Shown here: positions 50,864 to 59,522 of the stretch, one piece after another | Position numbering within the stretch: position 1 is the stretch's first letter | How the letters are laid out: each line of letters opens with the position of its first letter | From: Patescibacteria group bacterium | Lineage (GTDB): Bacteria; Patescibacteriota; Patescibacteriia; 2-12-FULL-60-25 | Assembly: GCA_023229665.1 (NCBI GenBank) | Contig: JALNYW010000002.1 | Location: 186,001-250,000 of the forward strand | Direction: 5' to 3' | Length of the DNA stretch: 64,000 nt | The notes under the pieces: model-generated | What the model was told of the DNA's origin: nothing | Seen by the model: the letters and a program-made list of their open reading frames with translations, nothing else | The model's database searches: none | Position numbers and translations under genes: made by a program

Positions 50864-52768
50864 ATGCCTAAAATTCTTGGAATCGATCTTGGAACGACCA
50901 ACTCGTGCATGGCCGTGGTTGAAGGCGGCCAGCCGAAGGTCTTGGAAAACGCGGAAGGCTCACGCACGACGCCGTCTGTCGTCGCTGTTTCAAAAACCGG
51001 CGAGCAGCTTGCGGGGCAGGTGGCAAAACGCCAGGGCGTGGTGAATCCGGAAAATACCGTGTTCTCGGCCAAGCGTTTGATCGGCCGCCGCTGGGATGAC
51101 CCGGAAGTGCAGCGCGATTTGAAGTGGCTGCCCTATAAAGTCGTGAAGAACGGCGAGGGTGTCCGTATCGTGATGGGCGGAAAGGAATATGCGCCGGAAG
51201 AAATCGCCGCCAAGGTGCTGCAGAAGCTCAAGACCGACGCCGAAGCGAAGATCGGTGAGAAAATTACCGAAGCCGTGATTACGGTTCCGGCTTATTTCGA
51301 CGATGCGCAGCGCCAGGCCACCAAGCTCGCCGGCGAAATCGCCGGTTTGAACGTGCGCCGCATCATCAACGAGCCGACGGCCGCCGCTTTGGCTTACGGT
51401 TTCGATCGTAAGAAGGATGAAAAGATCGTCGTGTACGACTTGGGCGGCGGTACCTTCGACGTGTCCGTGCTCGAAGTGGCGTATGACGCCGCGACGTCGC
51501 AGAACACCATCGAAGTGCGCGCGACCAACGGCGACACCCACTTGGGTGGTGATGACTTTGACCAGCGCATCATCCAGTGGATCGTGGACGAATTCAAGAA
51601 GGCCGAAGGTGTGGATTTGTCGAAAGACAATTTGGCCTTGCAGCGCATCAAGGACGCGGCCGAAAAAGCGAAGATCGAGCTTTCGAGCGCCATGGAAACC
51701 GAAGTGAACCAGCCGTTCATCACGTCGGATGCCACCGGTCCGAAGCATCTTCTTTTGAAGCTCTCGCGCGCCAAGCTTGAGCAGCTGGTCGGCGATTTGA
51801 TCGATAAGTCGCTGGAGCCGTGCAAAAAGGCATTGGCCGACGCCAAGCTTTCCACCTCGGACATCCATGAAGTGATTCTCGTCGGCGGCATGACGCGTAT
51901 GCCGCTCGTCATCCAAACCGTGGAGAAGTTCTTCGGCAAGAAGGCGAATGCGTCCGTGAACCCGGACGAAGTCGTGGCTATCGGCGCGTCCATCCAGGCC
52001 GGTAACTTGCAGGGCGATATCAAGGGCGAGCTTTTGCTCCTCGATGTCACGCCTTTGTCGCTCGGCATCGAAACGTTGGGTGGCGTGATGACCAAGGTCA
52101 TCGAACGCAATACCACCATCCCGACGTCCAAGACGCAGATTTTCTCGACCGCCGCTGATAGCCAGCCGTCGGTGGAAGTTCATGTGCTCCAGGGCGAACG
52201 CGATATGGCAGGCGACAACAAGTCGCTGGGCCGCTTCTCCTTGTCCGGCATTCCGCCGGCGCCACGTGGCGTGCCGCAAATCGAAGTTACGTTCGATATC
52301 GACGCGAACGGCATCTTGAACGTAAAGGCGAAAGACAAAGCGACCAATAAAGAACAGACCATTACCATCACCGCTTCGACCAATATTCCGAAGGAAGAAG
52401 TCGAGCGCATGAAGAAGGATGCGGAAGCCAATGCCGAAACCGACAAGAAGCGCCGCGAATCCATCGAAGTGAAGAACATGGCCGAAACCATGATCTATAC
52501 GACGGAAAAGATGATGAAGGAAGCCGAAGGCAAGGTGAAAGAGGAAGACAAGAAGTCGGTTGAAGATAAGCTCGCCGCGTTGAAAGCGGTGAAAGATGGC
52601 GAAGATCTCGAAGTCATCAAAAAGGCCGCCGATGAACTCGCGACCGAAGCGCAAAAAGTCGGCGCTGCGCTCTATCAGACGCGCCCTGAAGCCGAAGTCC
52701 CGCCGCAGGAAGCCGAAGCGAAGCCCGCCGAAGGCGAGGCTAAGCCGGAAGAACCTAAAGCTGAATAA
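50864..52768 (+). CDS. dnaK: Chaperone protein DnaK (Hsp70)
   Basis: 634 aa, full length. Signatures IDLGTTNSCMAV, VYDLGGGTFDVSVLEV and LVGGMTRMPLVIQTVEKFFG. The interdomain linker (LLLLDVTPLSLG), substrate domain and lid follow, ending in a Glu/Lys/Ala/Pro-rich tail. It refolds proteins with DnaJ and GrpE; the ADP-ATP cycle drives peptide binding. Under HrcA/CIRCE control by context. Confidence 0.98.
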   Translation: MPKILGIDLGTTNSCMAVVEGGQPKVLENAEGSRTTPSVVAVSKTGEQLAGQVAKRQGVVNPENTVFSAKRLIGRRWDDPEVQRDLKWLPYKVVKNGEGVRIVMGGKEYAPEEIAAKVLQKLKTDAEAKIGEKITEAVITVPAYFDDAQRQATKLAGEIAGLNVRRIINEPTAAALAYGFDRKKDEKIVVYDLGGGTFDVSVLEVAYDAATSQNTIEVRATNGDTHLGGDDFDQRIIQWIVDEFKKAEGVDLSKDNLALQRIKDAAEKAKIELSSAMETEVNQPFITSDATGPKHLLLKLSRAKLEQLVGDLIDKSLEPCKKALADAKLSTSDIHEVILVGGMTRMPLVIQTVEKFFGKKANASVNPDEVVAIGASIQAGNLQGDIKGELLLLDVTPLSLGIETLGGVMTKVIERNTTIPTSKTQIFSTAADSQPSVEVHVLQGERDMAGDNKSLGRFSLSGIPPAPRGVPQIEVTFDIDANGILNVKAKDKATNKEQTITITASTNIPKEEVERMKKDAEANAETDKKRRESIEVKNMAETMIYTTEKMMKEAEGKVKEEDKKSVEDKLAALKAVKDGEDLEVIKKAADELATEAQKVGAALYQTRPEAEVPPQEAEAKPAEGEAKPEEPKAE

Positions 52769-52776
52769 AACCATCT

Positions 52777-53037
52777 ATGTCCCAGCAACCCCTTCAAGTG
52801 AACGCCCGCCCGGAAGAGCTCCAGGGCCGCTACGCGAATATCGTGTCCGTGACCTCGCAGGAGCGTGACGTGATCATCGATTTCCTCGCGCAGGGCCGCG
52901 CGGGCGACACGCCGCAGGCGCAGCTCGTCTCGCGCATGTATCTCAACCACTTTACGGCGAAGGAGTTAGCTGACATCATCCAAAAAACGCTCGCGGAATG
53001 GGAAAAGATGCGCTACGAGTTGCCCAACAAGAATTAA
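52777..53037 (+). CDS. DUF3467-like small protein
   Basis: 86 aa. The pattern GRYANIVSVTSQERDVIIDFLA and LVSRMYLNHFTAKELADIIQ matches the DUF3467 outline (strands, then a helix with SRI-type motif). Function unknown. It lies inside the dnaK-dnaJ operon, 8 nt after dnaK, so it is expected to be heat-shock induced. Confidence 0.72.
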   Translation: MSQQPLQVNARPEELQGRYANIVSVTSQERDVIIDFLAQGRAGDTPQAQLVSRMYLNHFTAKELADIIQKTLAEWEKMRYELPNKN

Positions 53038-53041
53038 CCCT

Positions 53042-53281
53042 ATGAACACCAGAATCGTGCTTGAACGGAAGAAGATGGACGTGAAACCCACGGCCCTGGT
53101 GCTTGGTTCTGGAAAAACGTATTCGCCGAGCTTTTCGAGCGAGGACATCACGTATATGAATGTTGCGTCCGAGGACGTGGACGAGCTCTTGAAGCTCGCC
53201 GCCAAGGAGTACGGCGTGAATAAAGCGAACGTGTCCAAAGAAGGCGCGACGGAAGACGGTCACGAAGTGTCTATCGGATAA
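53042..53281 (+). CDS. Small protein of unknown function in the chaperone operon
   Basis: 79 aa. Hydrophilic, with a beta start (TRIVLERKKMDVKPTALVLG) and a helix DVDELLKLAAKEYGV. No family recognised. Gaps of 4 nt upstream and 6 nt downstream place it firmly in the operon between the DUF3467-like gene and dnaJ. Confidence 0.65.
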   Translation: MNTRIVLERKKMDVKPTALVLGSGKTYSPSFSSEDITYMNVASEDVDELLKLAAKEYGVNKANVSKEGATEDGHEVSIG

Positions 53282-53287
53282 AGAACA

Positions 53288-54373
53288 ATGGCCCAGAAGG
53301 ATTACTACGCCATTCTTGGCGTCTCCAAGACCGCGACCGACGACGAAATCAAGAAAGCATTTCGTCGTCTTGCGCATGAGCATCACCCCGACAAAGGCGG
53401 TGATCCTTCAAAGTTCAAAGACGTGAACGAGGCGTACCAAATCCTGTCGGACAAACAAAAGCGCGGCACGTATGACCGCTTCGGCTCCGGCGCATTTGAA
53501 AACGGGGGAGCGGGCCCGGGCGGATTCGGAGGGTTCGGCGGTCAGGGGTTTGATTTCAACTTCAACGCCGGCGACATGGGCGATCTCGGCGATATTCTCG
53601 GCGAGATGTTCGGGTTCGGCGGCCAGGCCCAGGGCCAGGCGCGTCCCAAGCGCGGCCGTCATATCGAGATGGATGTCGAGCTCACCTTCCGCGAAGCGAT
53701 TTTTGGTGCGGAAAAATCCGTGAGGCTCTATCGCCAGACCATGTGCTCAACGTGTAAGGGGAATGGCGCCGAGCCGGGTTCCAAAATCGAAGATTGTAAA
53801 ACGTGCAGCGGTACCGGCCAGACCAAGCAAGCCCAGCGCACCATGTTCGGCGTCTTTCATTCCGTGTCGCCGTGCAAAGACTGCCATGGCCGCGGCAAGC
53901 GTCCTGAAAAACCGTGCCACACCTGCCATGGGTATGGCGTGGAAAAGCGCGAAGAGAATTTGAACCTGCGCATTCCCGCCGGCGTAGATGTGGACACGGT
54001 ATTGCAAGTGGATGGCCAGGGCGAGACGCCGGCGCATGGCGGCAAGCCCGGCGATCTGTTGGTGCGCATCCATATCAAGAATGATTCAAAGTTCGAACGG
54101 GAAGGCCACGACTTGATGAGCATCGAATCCATTCCGTTTTCCGTTCTCGCACTCGGCGGGTCCATCGAAGTAGAAACCATTGATGGGAAAGAGCGAGTGG
54201 ATGTCCGCGAAGGCACGCCGACCGGCACCGTCATCACCCTGAAAGGGAAGGGCGTACCGTTCCAGCGCGGCGGACGCGGCAACCAACTCATCCGCCTCGA
54301 AGCCGATGTCCCGCGCAAACTTTCAAAAGAGCAAAAACAATTATTGGATCAGTTGCGTAACACGGGCCTCTAG
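53288..54373 (+). CDS. dnaJ: Chaperone protein DnaJ (Hsp40)
   Basis: 361 aa. J-domain with HPD (HEHHPDKGGD), Gly/Phe-rich region (about 70-115), four CxxCxGxG zinc motifs (CSTCKGNG, CKTCSGTG, CKDCHGRG, CHTCHGYG) and the C-terminal domains (LRIPAGVDVDTVLQV, GDLLVRIHIK). Full type I DnaJ. It stimulates DnaK ATPase and delivers clients. The stop codon lies in a terminator-like hairpin. Confidence 0.98.
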   Translation: MAQKDYYAILGVSKTATDDEIKKAFRRLAHEHHPDKGGDPSKFKDVNEAYQILSDKQKRGTYDRFGSGAFENGGAGPGGFGGFGGQGFDFNFNAGDMGDLGDILGEMFGFGGQAQGQARPKRGRHIEMDVELTFREAIFGAEKSVRLYRQTMCSTCKGNGAEPGSKIEDCKTCSGTGQTKQAQRTMFGVFHSVSPCKDCHGRGKRPEKPCHTCHGYGVEKREENLNLRIPAGVDVDTVLQVDGQGETPAHGGKPGDLLVRIHIKNDSKFEREGHDLMSIESIPFSVLALGGSIEVETIDGKERVDVREGTPTGTVITLKGKGVPFQRGGRGNQLIRLEADVPRKLSKEQKQLLDQLRNTGL

Positions 54374-54387
54374 GCCCGTGTTATCAT
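54359..54387 (+). terminator. Hairpin at the dnaJ end with abutting -10 box
   Basis: AACACGGGCC (54359-54368) pairs exactly with GGCCCGTGTT (54373-54382) around TCTA. Only a short T-rich stretch follows. The -10 TATCAT (54382-54387) begins at the base of the stem and ends 6 nt before the ATG at 54394. Confidence 0.7.
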
Positions 54388-54393
54388 TTCGGC

Positions 54394-54927
54394 ATGCCCC
54401 CGGAGGCGGCCGCAGCGCTCACATCTTTTGGATCCTCGTGGGATGTCATCATCCTTGCGGCGTTTGTGTTGTTTGGAATCGTGTACGGCATCTATGCGGG
54501 CCGTGATCGCGCGGTTATCATCCTCATTTCGAGCTATGTTTCGCTCGCGGTCGTGACCAATGCGCCGGCCGTCGCCATGCTCGACCGCGCGTTCCATCTT
54601 TCCGCCAACACCTCATTGGGGCTGGTTTGGTTCTTGGGCTTGTTTCTCGCCGTCTTCGCCATCCTTTGGAAAAGCGAGCTTTTGCGGAGTCTGGGATACA
54701 GCCGCGGTTCCTGGTGGGAAACTATCCTGTTCAGCGTCTGCCAGGTCGGACTCACCGTCAGCACGGCCCTGTACCTCCTGCCGTCCCAAGTCACGGCCAG
54801 CCTTTCACCCGGCTTTCGCATGATCTTTTTAAGCGATGAAGGCCGTTCTCTTTGGCTGATTCTGCCCATTTTTCTCCTGTTTGCCGTTGGGCGTGAGGCC
54901 TACGATGATGACGATGACGATGAGTAA
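54394..54927 (+). CDS. Multi-pass membrane protein of unknown function
   Basis: 177 aa with about four helices (20-40, 44-64 region, 75-95, 105-125, 145-165) and a highly acidic tail (DDDDDDE). Leaderless start behind TATCAT. It precedes the sigma factor gene. No family recognised. Confidence 0.68.
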   Translation: MPPEAAAALTSFGSSWDVIILAAFVLFGIVYGIYAGRDRAVIILISSYVSLAVVTNAPAVAMLDRAFHLSANTSLGLVWFLGLFLAVFAILWKSELLRSLGYSRGSWWETILFSVCQVGLTVSTALYLLPSQVTASLSPGFRMIFLSDEGRSLWLILPIFLLFAVGREAYDDDDDDE

Positions 54928-54973
54928 TCCTCCTGAGGCGGATTGGTAACAATTGACGTTTTTGTCGGTATCT

Positions 54974-55486
54974 ATGACCGTAGATCCGATGGCGAAACCC
55001 AGTTTCGAGGCGTTCTACCGCGCCAACGTCAAACGGATCTATGCATTCGTTTATTTCCGTATCGGTGGCCGCAAGGCCATGGCCGAGGATCTGGTCCAGG
55101 ATATCTTTTTAAAGGCCTTTGAAGCCTTTGACCGCTACGATCCCGATCGGGGAGAGAGCGCCTGGATTTACACCATCGCCCGCAACCACGTCATCAATTC
55201 CATGGCCAAGGAACGGCCGGGAGTCGATATCGAGGACGTGCTGGACTCGACGGCGGTTTCCGAGGATGGACGCGAACGCATGGCTCTGAACGACGACGAG
55301 CGTCACTTGGTCGAAGCGATCGACCTGCTTTCCAAGGATGACGCGCAACTGGTTCGCATGAAATATTTGGAAGGCTGGTCCTTTGAGGACTTGGGGCAGG
55401 TAGTGGGGAAGTCGCCGGGCGCGTTGCGAGTCCAAGCCAGCCGCGCGGTGAAGAAATTGAAACGTTTCATGAAAAAACCTTTATGA
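54974..55486 (+). CDS. ECF-type RNA polymerase sigma factor
   Basis: 170 aa if started at the ATG at 54974; a later ATG at 54989 is also possible, and TTGACG (54953-54958) upstream could be its -35. Region 2 reads FEAFYRANVKRIYAFVYFR and AEDLVQDIFLKAFEAFDRYD; region 4 reads DLLSKDDAQLVRMKYLEGWS and GKSPGALRVQASRAVKKL. The stop overlaps the DUF5667 gene start, suggesting a sigma/regulator pair. Confidence 0.88.
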   Translation: MTVDPMAKPSFEAFYRANVKRIYAFVYFRIGGRKAMAEDLVQDIFLKAFEAFDRYDPDRGESAWIYTIARNHVINSMAKERPGVDIEDVLDSTAVSEDGRERMALNDDERHLVEAIDLLSKDDAQLVRMKYLEGWSFEDLGQVVGKSPGALRVQASRAVKKLKRFMKKPL

Positions 55487-56094
55487 TGACCCGTTACGAA
55501 CTCTGGAAGATCTCGCGACGCGCCCGGCCGGATGCGGCCTTTGTCGAACGCCTAGCATCACGCTTCACGCCTGAGCGCGCTGTGCGTTTCGCGTATCGCA
55601 CCACCTTGCGTATCGCAGCCGCGGCTTGTGCTTTCGTTTTGGTGCTCGGTGGAAGCACGGCGAGCTATGCCTATGCATCCGAGTCCGTTTTGCCCGACCA
55701 TCCCTTGTATCCGTTGCGCGAGACGGTTGAATCCCTGGAAGAATCCACGGCATTGAACGCGGAGGCAAAAACGGCCGTGCAGCGGAAATTTGTGGAGCGT
55801 CGCCTGAAGGAAATCCGGATTATGCGGGACCGCCGCTTGGCGCTCGCCCCGCGCGTCATCACGCGCTTGCGTGATTCGATGCTCCGTCTCGAAACGACTT
55901 CGACGGCAGAGGGCGTGATGGCCATCGACGCGTGGAATGCGCTTTTGCAACGCCGTATGCGCACCCTCGATAAGCGCGAAGCGGCCCGCCTTCAGCGCGA
56001 AGCGGACGAAAAATTCAATCAAATTGAAAAGCGCATCCAGACTCTGCAGGAAAAGGCGCGGAAGCTACGGCCCGGTTCATTGCGTAGGAAGTAA
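55483..56094 (+). CDS. DUF5667-type membrane protein, probable anti-sigma partner
   Basis: 203 aa. An N-terminal cytoplasmic part (about 1-42, LWKISRRARPDAAFVERLA) precedes a helix (43-65) and an external helical domain (SVLPDHPLYPLRETVESL) that is the DUF5667 hallmark. The overlap with the sigma gene suggests co-translation; an anti-sigma or envelope-stress role is inferred from that arrangement. Confidence 0.8.
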   Translation: MMTRYELWKISRRARPDAAFVERLASRFTPERAVRFAYRTTLRIAAAACAFVLVLGGSTASYAYASESVLPDHPLYPLRETVESLEESTALNAEAKTAVQRKFVERRLKEIRIMRDRRLALAPRVITRLRDSMLRLETTSTAEGVMAIDAWNALLQRRMRTLDKREAARLQREADEKFNQIEKRIQTLQEKARKLRPGSLRRK

Positions 56095-56115
56095 CGCCTG
56101 TGGTTCCATGGGCCC

Positions 56116-57135
56116 ATGGACCTCACGAACGATATCCGCGGATCCGTGATTCTGACTGATACGGAATCGCGGATTTTGTTTGCATCGCGGGGCGTGGGCG
56201 AGCGGACCGGGTTTGATTTACCCGAGACGATTGGGCGGCGTCCTTCCGAATTGTGGGGTGGCGGAATGGAGCGTCCATTTTACGCGCGGATGTGGCGGTT
56301 GATCACCAAGGGCGTCCCGTTTGCGGAGTCAGTACGCAATCACCGCAAGAACGGCGACGGATTCGAAACACCGCTGTATATCGCGCCCTTGCGCGGCGAG
56401 GACGATGTCTGGGGATACCTCGCCCTCCAGCCGGACGAAGACACGGCGGGATTCCGGGAGGAGTTTTTTCAGGCAAGCGCGGCGGATGCATCCCCGACGC
56501 GGCTACAGGATTTGCTTGAAGGACGGTTTGGATGGAAGACGGGAGAGCGCGCCGAGCGCCGTTCCACGCTTTTTGATTTGCTCGCGCGGACCCTGGTGGA
56601 TCCGGTGCGTGAGCGTTTCCATGCAAGGGTGGAGGATGCGGAATTGGTGCGCCGCGCCCAAGGGAATAGCGAAGCGTTTTCCTCCCTGGTCGCCAAATAC
56701 CATGGGACGGTCCGCCGGTATTTCCGGCACCGGCTTTCCGATCCCGAGCGCGCCGAAGACCTTGCCCAGGAGACGTTTGAGCGCGCGTTTCGGGCCCTGC
56801 CCGGGTTTCAGATGTCGAATGCGTCCTATCAGACCTATTTGTTGCGCATCGCGCATAATTTGCTCGTAAGCGAGTATCGGCGCGCCGCGCCGCCGATCAT
56901 AGCCGAAGAATCCGACCGCCAGGCGTGGATGACGCGGCTGGAAGCGAAGGATGAGGTGGAGCGCGCCATGGCCGAACTCGAGCCTGGCGACCGCGAAACC
57001 CTGCAACTGTTTTATGGAGAGGGGTTTTCGGTCCGGGATATTAGCCGGCGCCTCACGATATCCGAAAATGCGGTCAAACTCAGGCTCTCGCGCGCCCGCC
57101 GCCGGATCGGGGAGCGCATGCGGAGAGAGGGATAA
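56116..57135 (+). CDS. PAS domain fused to a sigma-70 family (ECF-like) factor
   Basis: 339 aa. Residues about 8-120 form a PAS domain (GSVILTDTESRILFASRGVG, IGRRPSELWGG, RMWRLITKGVPF, NHRKNGDGFETPLYIAPL). After a linker come sigma region 2 (FSSLVAKYHGTVRRYFRHRL, RAEDLAQETFERAFRAL) and region 4 (LEPGDRETLQLFYGEGFSVR, ENAVKLRLSRARRRIGERM). A sensor and sigma factor in one chain is uncommon and suggests direct signal-controlled transcription. The ligand is unknown. Own terminator follows. Confidence 0.87.
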   Translation: MDLTNDIRGSVILTDTESRILFASRGVGERTGFDLPETIGRRPSELWGGGMERPFYARMWRLITKGVPFAESVRNHRKNGDGFETPLYIAPLRGEDDVWGYLALQPDEDTAGFREEFFQASAADASPTRLQDLLEGRFGWKTGERAERRSTLFDLLARTLVDPVRERFHARVEDAELVRRAQGNSEAFSSLVAKYHGTVRRYFRHRLSDPERAEDLAQETFERAFRALPGFQMSNASYQTYLLRIAHNLLVSEYRRAAPPIIAEESDRQAWMTRLEAKDEVERAMAELEPGDRETLQLFYGEGFSVRDISRRLTISENAVKLRLSRARRRIGERMRREG

Positions 57136-57158
57136 GGTGTCGCGTGACACCTTTTTTG
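57136..57158 (+). terminator. Terminator after the PAS-sigma gene
   Basis: GGTGTC (57136-57141) pairs with GACACC (57146-57151) around GCGT, followed by TTTTTT. Confidence 0.9.
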
Positions 57159-57199
57159 TTTCCAGGCGTTTGGGAGGGTGCTCATCCTTAAAAACGCCT

Positions 57200-59314
57200 A
57201 TGACGATTTGTAAGATCAAAAAACGAAACGGGGCCATCGTTGATTTCGATGTTGGAAAAATCCGCGCCGCGGTGGATAAGGCGGCCAAGGCCGTCGGACT
57301 CGAGGGCGCTTCGGTCGTTCCCGGGGTGGCGGAAGACGTGTTGCGCCAGCTCGAGGAGCTGTACGACGGGAGCGTTCCCTCGGTCGAGCAGGTGCAGGAC
57401 GAAGTGGAGGAGACGTTGATCCGCCGCGGATATTCGGAAATGGCCAAGGCGTACATTCTCTATCGTGAAAAACGCCGGGAAGCCCGCGAGACGCGCGATG
57501 TCGTTGTCGAGGTCGGGAAAACCATTTCCGAATATCTGGAGCGCAATGACTGGCGCGTGGAAGCGAATTCGAACCAGGGATATTCGCTCGGCGGGATGAT
57601 CCTGAATACGGCCGGCAAGGTCACGGCCAACTACTGGCTTTCCCATATCTACCCAAAGGAAATCGGGGATGCGCATCGCAATGCCGACATTCACATCCAC
57701 GATCTCGACATGTTTTCCGGATACTGCGCCGGTTGGAGTTTGCGCGCGCTTTTAGAGGAGGGGTTTAACGGCGTGCCGGGGAAAATCGAATCCGGCCCGC
57801 CGAAGCACCTGTCGTCAGCCGTCGCGCAGATGGTGAATTTTCTCGGAACGCTTCAGAACGAATGGGCGGGCGCCCAGGCATTTTCGAGTTTTGATACGTA
57901 TCTTGCCCCGTTCGTGAAAAAATTCGAGCTGGAAACTCGGGCCGAGCTCGTGCAAGCGGGCGCGTCCTTCCCGGATGAAGAGGCGCGCGCCGAATTCGTC
58001 CAAATGAAAGTCCGCGAGTACGTAAAACAAAACCTCCAGTCATTCGTGTTTAACATGAATGTCCCGTCGAGATGGGGGACGCAGACGCCATTTACGAACA
58101 TTACGCTCGATTGGGTCTGTCCTGAGGACCTGAAGGATCGGAGATTGATGCTGGGCGGCAAAGAGTTCCCGTATACGTTCGGGGAATTGCAAAACGAGAT
58201 GCGTTTGTTGAACGAGGTCTTCATCGAGGTGATGACCGAGGGCGACCGCAACGGCCGGACGTTCACCTTTCCCATCCCGACCTACAATATCGGCAAGGAT
58301 TTTGACTGGGAGGACCCGCATACGCGCCCGCTCTTTGAGATGACGGCGAAGTATGGAACGCCGTATTTCCAGAATTTCATCAATTCCGACCTGAACCCCG
58401 GCGACGTGCGTTCCATGTGTTGCCGATTGCAGTTGGATTTGAAAGAGCTGCGGAAGCGCGGCGGGGGCCTGTTCGGTTCGGCTGAAATGACGGGTTCCGT
58501 CGGCGTCGTCACGGTGAATGCGGCGAGGCTTGGATATCTGGCTCACGGTTCTTCCGAAGCGTTCTTTGAGCGCCTGGGCCGGTTGATGGATCTCGCCCAG
58601 ACATCGCTTGAGCTCAAACGTAAGGTCATCCAGACCTGGATAGACCGTGGATTATTCCCATACACGAAACGCTACCTCGCTTCATTGCGCAGCCATTTCT
58701 CCACGATTGGGATTAACGGCGTGAATGAGGCGATCCGAAACATGACGGCGGATGCCGAAAATATTACGACGCCGGCCGGCCGGGCATTCGCCGCCGAAGT
58801 CTTGGATTTCATGCGGGCGCGTCTCAAGGCGTACCAGGAGGAAACCGGGCACCTCTATAACTTGGAGGCGACGCCGGCAGAAGGCACGACCTATCGCTTC
58901 GCCAAGGAAGACCGCCGGCGCTTTCCGGACATCCGGCAAGCGGGGACTTCCGAAGCCCCGTTCTACACGAATTCCACCCAAATCCCGGTCGGCTATACGA
59001 ATGACGTCTTCGAGGCGCTCGAGCTCCAGGACCATCTCCAAACCAAATACACCGGCGGCACCGTTCTCCACTGCTATATGAGCGAGAGGTTGTCTTCCGG
59101 AGAAGCGTGCCGCGACTTGGTCCGGAAAGTGCTCACGAATTTCCGGTTGCCGTATGTGACGATTACGCCCACGTTTTCTATTTGCCCGCGTCACGGATAC
59201 CTGACCGGGGAATGGGACTTCTGTCCCCGTTGCGATGACGAGACCGGGTTGGCCGGTCCTCGGCTGGACGCGGACGTGCGTGAGAAACACGCATCGGCCG
59301 CCCCCCATATTTAA
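57200..59314 (+). CDS. nrdD: Anaerobic (class III) ribonucleoside-triphosphate reductase, lacking the glycyl-radical C-terminus
   Basis: 704 aa from the ATG at 57200. ATP-cone at the N-terminus (CKIKKRNGAIVDFDVGKIRA), then the catalytic barrel (DIHIHDLDMFSGYCAGWSL, FNMNVPSRWGTQTPFTNITL, MCCRLQLDLKEL with the active-site Cys) and the zinc site CPRHGYL...CPRC near the end. It makes dNTPs without oxygen. The usual C-terminal radical segment (RV.GY) is absent; it is found in the next small gene. A C6 run (59301-59306) sits just before the stop. Confidence 0.93.
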   Translation: MTICKIKKRNGAIVDFDVGKIRAAVDKAAKAVGLEGASVVPGVAEDVLRQLEELYDGSVPSVEQVQDEVEETLIRRGYSEMAKAYILYREKRREARETRDVVVEVGKTISEYLERNDWRVEANSNQGYSLGGMILNTAGKVTANYWLSHIYPKEIGDAHRNADIHIHDLDMFSGYCAGWSLRALLEEGFNGVPGKIESGPPKHLSSAVAQMVNFLGTLQNEWAGAQAFSSFDTYLAPFVKKFELETRAELVQAGASFPDEEARAEFVQMKVREYVKQNLQSFVFNMNVPSRWGTQTPFTNITLDWVCPEDLKDRRLMLGGKEFPYTFGELQNEMRLLNEVFIEVMTEGDRNGRTFTFPIPTYNIGKDFDWEDPHTRPLFEMTAKYGTPYFQNFINSDLNPGDVRSMCCRLQLDLKELRKRGGGLFGSAEMTGSVGVVTVNAARLGYLAHGSSEAFFERLGRLMDLAQTSLELKRKVIQTWIDRGLFPYTKRYLASLRSHFSTIGINGVNEAIRNMTADAENITTPAGRAFAAEVLDFMRARLKAYQEETGHLYNLEATPAEGTTYRFAKEDRRRFPDIRQAGTSEAPFYTNSTQIPVGYTNDVFEALELQDHLQTKYTGGTVLHCYMSERLSSGEACRDLVRKVLTNFRLPYVTITPTFSICPRHGYLTGEWDFCPRCDDETGLAGPRLDADVREKHASAAPHI

Positions 59315-59339
59315 TTCTATTTCATCTTCCCACTTACAT

Positions 59340-59522
59340 ATGACCGCCACCCCACGTACCCGCACGCGCTGTGAAGTTTGGACCCGCGTCATGGGCTATC
59401 ACCGCCCGGTTTCATTCTTCAATCCCGGTAAAAAATCCGAGCACTATTCGCGCAAGCATTTCACGGAATGCGCGGCAGCCAATCGGGAGTTCAAGTTGAA
59501 GCAGGAAATGTCACGCGCATGA
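59340..59522 (+). CDS. Separate glycyl-radical segment of class III ribonucleotide reductase
   Basis: 60 aa. The sequence CEVWTRVMGYHRPVSFFNPG and EHYSRKHFTE is the C-terminal radical-bearing segment normally fused to NrdD, with Gly in RVMGY as the radical site. Here it is a separate ORF 25 nt after the nrdD stop, and its end overlaps nrdG (ATGA). The frame is open back to 59235, so a +1 shift near the C6 run would join it to NrdD. Either a true split protein or a frameshift in nature or assembly. Confidence 0.82.
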   Translation: MTATPRTRTRCEVWTRVMGYHRPVSFFNPGKKSEHYSRKHFTECAAANREFKLKQEMSRA

